Of a stretch of DNA of 19,528 nucleotides, positions 15,139 through 19,528 are shown piece by piece (the stretch's first letter is position 1; each line of letters opens with the position of its first letter). The notes beneath the pieces are model-generated. The model ran no database searches. It saw only the letters and a list, made by a program, of their open reading frames with translations, and was not told the DNA's origin. The position numbers and the translations under genes were made by a program. Origin of the DNA: Bacteroidales bacterium UBA1195 (GTDB taxonomy: Bacteria; Bacteroidota; Bacteroidia; Bacteroidales; WCHB1-69); the NCBI GenBank assembly GCA_002309855.1, contig DBYD01000061.1, positions 1 to 19,528 of the forward strand, read 5' to 3'.

Positions 15139-16272
15139 ATGCTTAAAATACTTACCATCATAGGTGCCCGTCCGCAGATTATCAAGGCGGCGGCATTGTC
15201 GCGTGCCATCCGCAACGGCTTCGCCGGCCGCATTATGGAAAATATACTGCATACCGGCCAGCACTACGACAGCAACATGTCGCAGGTTTTTTTCGACGAG
15301 CTTGGCATTCCCCAGCCGGACTACAACCTGCATGTGGGTTCGGGGAGCCACGGCGAGCAGACCGCCAAAATGATGGCTGGCATTGAGAAGGTGCTGCAGA
15401 CAGAACATTTTGACGCGTTGGTGGTGTATGGTGACACCAATTCCACCTTGGCGGGAGCAGTGGCCGCCTGCAAGCTGCATGTGCCTGTGGTGCACATTGA
15501 GGCTGGCTTGCGTTCCTTCAACATGACCATGCCGGAGGAGCAGAACCGCATTGTGTGCGACCATCTTTCAAGCCTGCTGTTCGTCCCAACGGAAACTGCC
15601 ATGGAGAATCTCCGCCAGGAGGGGTTCATGGATTCCAAGGCGGTTTTTGCTAATGGCAGAGGGCGTCAGATTATTAACAGTGGGGATATAATGTATGACA
15701 ACAGCCTTTATTACGCTCGGATTGCGGCTGAAAGAACCACGGTTTTGAACGACAGTTCGTTGGAGCCGGAATGCTTTGTGCTTGCCACCATCCATCGCGA
15801 CAACAATACGGACAATCCGCACCGTCTGACGGCCATCTTCAAGGCATTGCTGAAGATTTCGGAGGATTGCACTGTGGTGCTTCCGCTGCATCCGCGCACC
15901 GCCAAATTATTGGAAACCAATCTGGAAAAAGGAATCCATGCACAGTTGCGACGCTCCAATGTCAGGATTATTCCGCCCGTTTCATTTCTGGAAATGACCA
16001 CGTTGGAGCAGAATGCGCGTATGGTGCTCACCGATTCGGGCGGAGTACAGAAGGAGGCCTTCTTTTTCGCACGGCCATGCGTCATCATGCGGCCGGAAAC
16101 CGAGTGGAAGGAGATTGTGGAGCAGGGGGCCGGCATCATAGCCGATGCGGATACCGACAATATAATCAATGCATATAATTTATTGAAAAATAAAAAATTA
16201 AATCTTAAACCTGTTTTTGGGGACGGAAACGCCTCTGCAATCATTGTGGAAAAAATGGTGTCATTTTTGTGA
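15139..16272 (+). CDS. UDP-N-acetylglucosamine 2-epimerase family, WbpI-like subgroup
   Basis: A 377-aa second non-hydrolysing epimerase, clearly distinct from the one at 3871. It opens IIGARPQIIKAAALSRAI, the GARPQ variant I associate with the WbpI-type enzymes acting on UDP-2,3-diacetamido-glucuronate or related sugars. The substrate here is not proven. YGDTNSTLAG (97-106, D99), HIEAGLRSF (119-127, E121), MPEEQNR (131-137, E133) and TIHRDNNTD (217-225, H219) mark the active site. The usual HRxEN reads HRDNN, with N222 in place of Glu. TDSGGVQKEAFFF is the UDP-binding segment. Most of the gene is GC-rich, but the last 120 nt or so turn strongly AT-rich. A 74-nt gap to the previous gene shows no clear promoter. 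Confidence 0.88.
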   Translation: MLKILTIIGARPQIIKAAALSRAIRNGFAGRIMENILHTGQHYDSNMSQVFFDELGIPQPDYNLHVGSGSHGEQTAKMMAGIEKVLQTEHFDALVVYGDTNSTLAGAVAACKLHVPVVHIEAGLRSFNMTMPEEQNRIVCDHLSSLLFVPTETAMENLRQEGFMDSKAVFANGRGRQIINSGDIMYDNSLYYARIAAERTTVLNDSSLEPECFVLATIHRDNNTDNPHRLTAIFKALLKISEDCTVVLPLHPRTAKLLETNLEKGIHAQLRRSNVRIIPPVSFLEMTTLEQNARMVLTDSGGVQKEAFFFARPCVIMRPETEWKEIVEQGAGIIADADTDNIINAYNLLKNKKLNLKPVFGDGNASAIIVEKMVSFL

Positions 16273-16344
16273 AACTTTGTTTGTCCCTATGTATAATAAT
16301 CAAATGGAAATTTCGTTATAACATCAATTTAAATAAAAAAGCAA

Positions 16345-17103
16345 ATGAGAAAGGTTTTGGAATGTCTAATTGTAATGCTGGTTGTCGGCACTTCCTGTAT
16401 GACACCGCGAAAGATGCTGTATCTGCAGGATATGAAAGACTCATCTTCAGTGAATCTGGAGACCAACTATGAGGCGCGGATTTCACCGTTGGACCGTTTG
16501 GGTATTTTTGTCTCCTCTTTTGACGATGAGCTGGTGAAAATGTTCAACCAGCGCCAAATTCAACAGAGGACGGACGGCAGTGGCTGGTATGGCTATCTGG
16601 TTGATGTGAATGGGAATATCAATTTCCCGGTGTTGGGCAAGCTGCATGTGGAAGGCCTGACACGTGTTGAATTGCAGGACACCATCACCCGACTGTTGAA
16701 GGAGGGGGGATACTTGACGGATGCACTTGTCAATGTGGAATTGAGTTTCAAGGTTAATTTTCTCGGTGCAGACGGTGGGAAGGTGATTTATGTGAACGGT
16801 GACCGTTGCACCTTGTTTGATGCGTTGGCGCTTTCCGGTGATTTGGGAGCCTATACCCGTCGTGACAAGGTGATGGTATATCGGCAGGTGGATGGGAAAA
16901 TGACCTGTCGCTCGTTGGATTTGCGTTCCTCCAAGGTGTTGAACGACCCCTATTTTCAGTTGCAGCAGAACGACTATGTGGTCACGCAGTCCATCAAAAG
17001 CCAGTATTACCGGCAGGAGGTGGCATACTGGCTCTCCTGGGCCTCCGCCTTCACTTCCGTGTTGTCCGTCGCCACCTCCCTGCTTCTGTTGGCTAAGTTT
17101 TAA
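16345..17103 (+). CDS. Wza-like polysaccharide export lipoprotein
   Basis: A 252-aa protein with a lipoprotein signal: MRKVLECLIVMLVVGTS followed by Cys18, the lipobox cysteine. The polysaccharide-export domain follows (SPLDRLGIFVSSFD at 47-60, YLVDVNGNINFPVLGKLHVE at 84-103). An SLBB-like domain runs from about 135 (FKVNFLGADG, CTLFDALALSGDLGAYTRRD). The C-terminus ends in a hydrophobic segment (about 229-251) that probably spans or contacts the outer membrane. It should form the outer-membrane export channel working with the Wzc-like protein encoded 47 nt downstream. The SLBB loop lacks the usual PG-type turn (GADGGKVIYVNGD), so it looks slightly atypical. The start at 16345 gives a good signal peptide; the 72-nt gap upstream has no convincing promoter. 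Confidence 0.9.
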   Translation: MRKVLECLIVMLVVGTSCMTPRKMLYLQDMKDSSSVNLETNYEARISPLDRLGIFVSSFDDELVKMFNQRQIQQRTDGSGWYGYLVDVNGNINFPVLGKLHVEGLTRVELQDTITRLLKEGGYLTDALVNVELSFKVNFLGADGGKVIYVNGDRCTLFDALALSGDLGAYTRRDKVMVYRQVDGKMTCRSLDLRSSKVLNDPYFQLQQNDYVVTQSIKSQYYRQEVAYWLSWASAFTSVLSVATSLLLLAKF

Positions 17104-17116
17104 GTGTTGCGTGACT

Positions 17117-17124
17117 TATATTTG
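17117..17124 (+). promoter_or_regulatory. Bacteroidetes -7 promoter element before the Wzc-like gene
   Basis: TATATTTG is a full match to TAnnTTTG and lies 26 nt before the ATG at 17151, a reasonable leader length. I see no clean -33 TTTG at the expected distance (only a TTTT run about 17098-17102). It may be a secondary promoter for the kinase gene. Confidence 0.35.
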
Positions 17125-17150
17125 AGTAATTAAAAAAATAATTTATAGAA

Positions 17151-19528
17151 ATGATTGATTTGCAGAATGTAAACGAACTTTCATTCAAAGAGGAGCAGGA
17201 TAATTCCTTTGGATTGAAGGATGCGTTGGTGATTTTTTTGCGGAATGTCCATTGGTTTGTGCTTTCCGTGTTGGTTTGCATGACGGTGGCGGTGTACAAG
17301 GTGCATAAGGCTGTTCCGGTTTATGCCCGTTCCACGTTGGTGGTGTTGCGTTTGAACTCCAGCGGTTCCACGCAGTCCGGCCGGGATTTCCAATATGCCT
17401 CCTCCCGTTATACCAGCCGGATGGGTATGGTAAACACCGATTTGAACAATGAGATGATCATTCTGAAGTCCCGTCCGATTATCAGGGAGGTTATCAACCG
17501 TTTGGGGTTGGGGACAGAGTATTACTATATCAGTGGGGTAATGAAGCGGAAAATGCAGCTTTATTCACAGTCCCCAGTCCGGGTTGAATTGTTGGAGTCC
17601 AATGAATATAGTGATTTCACCTTCACAGTGATACCTTTGGATGAAAACACGGTGCAGCTTGTATTTTTCAATGCGGAACCCATCCGTGTCTCCATGGGTA
17701 AGGTGCTACGCACACCGGTCGGGCGGATGGTGATCACCCCCTCCCTCACCTATGGCCCGCTTTATTATGGTAAGGAAATCTATGCGCACCATTTCAGCAT
17801 GGAGAATCTCATCAATTATTATTGCAATGCCATTAGTGTGTATCGTGAATCGGATGAGAACACCTTGATCCGGATCTCATTGAAGGATGTGCTTCCCACC
17901 CGTGCGGAAGAGATTCTCTCCACTTTGCTGACGATATATAATGAGGGTGCGCGGAATGACAAGCAGAAGGTGATAGAGATGTCAGCCCAGTTCATCGATG
18001 ACCGTCTCATGACAATCGACCAGGAACTGGAGACGGTGGAGAATTCCCTGGATTCCTTCAAAGTGAACCACAACATGCTGGACATTGGCAGCTTCGGTTC
18101 CGAATACCAAAGTCAGCGCATGACGTATGGTCAGGAAAAGTCAGCGTTGGAAAACGAATTGGTGGCGTCAAGGTATATGCTGGAGCAGATTCGTTCCATG
18201 AAGGGCAACAGTCTTATTGCGTTGAACACGGGCGTTTCGCAGGCCACGGAAAATGCCATTGAGGCCTATAACCAGAATGTTCTCGATTTGCAGCGGTATG
18301 AGGCAGGAGGCACGGTCAATAACCCGTATGTGCAGAATCTGTACCAGACTATTGCCTCCATGCGGGAAAACATCATTTCCATCCTGATCAGTCAGATCCA
18401 GTCCTTGAACCAACAGGTCAGCAAGGTGGAGAATGACCGCTCCCTGGTCAGCGGGCAGCTGCAGTCTGTACCTTTGCAGCAACGTTATTATATGTCGGTG
18501 GAACGGGTTCAGAAGATCAAGGAGTCCCTTTATCTGGATTTGCTCAGCAGGCGGGAAGAGCTGCTGATGACCAAGCCTTCAATTGAGGATCTTGCCAGAA
18601 TTGTGGAACCTCCAGTGGGTTCGTATCTGCCGGTCAGTCCGAACAAGAAAAAAATATACTTGTTGGGTTTCCTGATAGGATTGGCGATACCTGTAGGTGT
18701 TATTTTCCTGATACAGTGGCTGGACACCTCCATCCATTATCGGAAAGAGATTGAAGACAGGACAGAGGTTCCTTTCCTGGGTGAGGTGCCGTTCAACAAG
18801 GAATTGAAGGAACGCCGGATTGTGATTACGGAGAGCAGCCGTGATCCGGTTTCAGAGGCATTGCGTCTGATCCGTTCGAATATTGAGTTCCTGCATCTTA
18901 ACACATCCAAGGGCAAAGTGATTATGATGACTTCCTTTATGGAATCTGCGGGCAAGTCCTTCCTCTCCCTGAATCTGGCGGCCAGTTATGCTTATGCCGG
19001 CAAAAAGGTGATATTGGTTGATTTGGATATCCGGAAAGGCACTTTGGCCAGGACGCTGCATTATCCGAAAAACCAGCAGGGTGTCACGCATTACATTTCC
19101 CAGAAGGTGGAGGATATTGACCGCTTGATCAATCCCTCCAGGGATGTGGACAATCTGGATTTCCTGTTTTCCGGTTCGATACCGCCCAACCCCTCTGAGA
19201 TGCTGAGCAGCCAGCGGCTGGATCAGCTGGTGAGCTACTTGAAGGAAAGGTACGATTTTGTTTTCCTTGATTCTGTGCCGATGGGACAGGTTGCGGATGC
19301 CCAAATATGCAAACGGTTGTGTGACATGGCCATTTTTGTTCTGCGTTCAGGTGTGACAGACAAGCGGATCCTTTCCGAATTGGAGAAGATCTACAAACGT
19401 ATGATGTTCAGGCAAATCGGTGTAGTCTTGAATGCTGTCAAGCTGAAGAAGCAGCATGGTTATTATGGACGTGGTTATGGTCTTGGCTATGGTTACGGCT
19501 ATGGTTACGGCTATGGTTACGGCTATGG
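17151..19528 (+). CDS. Wzc-like chain-length determinant/tyrosine kinase (3' end beyond window)
   Basis: An open frame of more than 792 codons runs to the window edge. The N-terminal Wzz domain follows a first membrane segment (about residues 32-50) and a long coiled-coil-rich periplasmic region (about 270-480). A proline-rich PVGSYLPVSPNKK precedes the second membrane segment (about 502-525). The cytoplasmic BY-kinase domain has Walker A with G601-K602-S603 (MTSFMESAGKS), Walker A' VDLD with D624/D626 and Walker B FVFLD with D707. The C-terminal tail is rich in Gly-Tyr, the site where such kinases autophosphorylate. It controls polymer length and export with the Wza-like protein. The Walker A Pro common in the family is Glu here. 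Confidence 0.93.
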   Translation, partial: MIDLQNVNELSFKEEQDNSFGLKDALVIFLRNVHWFVLSVLVCMTVAVYKVHKAVPVYARSTLVVLRLNSSGSTQSGRDFQYASSRYTSRMGMVNTDLNNEMIILKSRPIIREVINRLGLGTEYYYISGVMKRKMQLYSQSPVRVELLESNEYSDFTFTVIPLDENTVQLVFFNAEPIRVSMGKVLRTPVGRMVITPSLTYGPLYYGKEIYAHHFSMENLINYYCNAISVYRESDENTLIRISLKDVLPTRAEEILSTLLTIYNEGARNDKQKVIEMSAQFIDDRLMTIDQELETVENSLDSFKVNHNMLDIGSFGSEYQSQRMTYGQEKSALENELVASRYMLEQIRSMKGNSLIALNTGVSQATENAIEAYNQNVLDLQRYEAGGTVNNPYVQNLYQTIASMRENIISILISQIQSLNQQVSKVENDRSLVSGQLQSVPLQQRYYMSVERVQKIKESLYLDLLSRREELLMTKPSIEDLARIVEPPVGSYLPVSPNKKKIYLLGFLIGLAIPVGVIFLIQWLDTSIHYRKEIEDRTEVPFLGEVPFNKELKERRIVITESSRDPVSEALRLIRSNIEFLHLNTSKGKVIMMTSFMESAGKSFLSLNLAASYAYAGKKVILVDLDIRKGTLARTLHYPKNQQGVTHYISQKVEDIDRLINPSRDVDNLDFLFSGSIPPNPSEMLSSQRLDQLVSYLKERYDFVFLDSVPMGQVADAQICKRLCDMAIFVLRSGVTDKRILSELEKIYKRMMFRQIGVVLNAVKLKKQHGYYGRGYGLGYGYGYGYGYGYGY
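19485..19528 (+). repeat. 12-bp tandem repeats encoding the Gly-Tyr tail
   Basis: GGCTATGGTTAC repeats at 19485-19496, 19497-19508 and 19509-19520, with a fourth unit cut at 8 bases by the window edge. Each unit encodes GYGY. It lies in the tyrosine-rich C-terminal tail of the Wzc-like kinase. Perfect identity across units makes copy-number slippage likely, and the true number of repeats cannot be known here. Confidence 0.9.

Overview
The window looks like part of a surface-polysaccharide (capsule, exopolysaccharide or O-antigen) locus of a Bacteroidota species, most likely Bacteroidales and Prevotella-like. The reasons are Bacteroidetes-type promoter -7 elements (TAnnTTTG) upstream of three genes, weak Shine-Dalgarno signals, protein families typical of Bacteroidales glycan loci, and a Wza/Wzc pair with a Gly-Tyr-rich kinase tail. 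The genus is inferred from general familiarity, not from a search. Every gene I accept lies on the + strand. I see no rRNA, tRNA, CRISPR array or transposase.

Layout. 1-2640 is rearranged: the tail of an AAA-like ATPase, a 29-codon broken copy of a GT2 glycosyltransferase, three exact-period 23-bp direct repeats, a DUF4143-type ATPase, then a complete GT2 gene with the same N-terminus as the broken copy. 2689-3819 is a second ATPase (ATPase_2-like) with its own promoter. 3871-11185 is the biosynthetic core: UDP-GlcNAc 2-epimerase, GT32-type sugar transferase, a GT-C or polymerase-like membrane protein, a GT4 transferase, a CapK/PaaK-like adenylate-forming enzyme, a hexapeptide acyltransferase and a DUF354 protein. 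11279-12824 is a hipBA toxin-antitoxin pair. 12828-13625 is a polysaccharide deacetylase. 13622-15064 is a DUF4062/ATP-binding regulator-like gene broken by two in-frame TAG codons. 15139-16272 is a second, WbpI-like epimerase. 16345 to the right edge holds the Wza-like export lipoprotein and a Wzc-like chain-length regulator/tyrosine kinase that runs off the window.

How the genes fit together. The epimerases supply ManNAc-type nucleotide sugars. The GT2, GT32, GT4 and perhaps GT-C proteins build the repeat unit. The CapK-like enzyme, acyltransferase and deacetylase would decorate or trim it. Wza and Wzc export and polymerise it. No initiating sugar-phosphate transferase, Wzx flippase or unambiguous Wzy polymerase is visible, so the locus must extend beyond the window.

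The notable theme is that at least five non-biosynthetic cassettes (three ATPases, one hipBA pair, one DUF4062/ATPase gene) are threaded between the glycan genes in the same orientation. Some are translationally coupled to glycan genes. One junction preserves the scar of a recombination event inside a glycosyltransferase gene.
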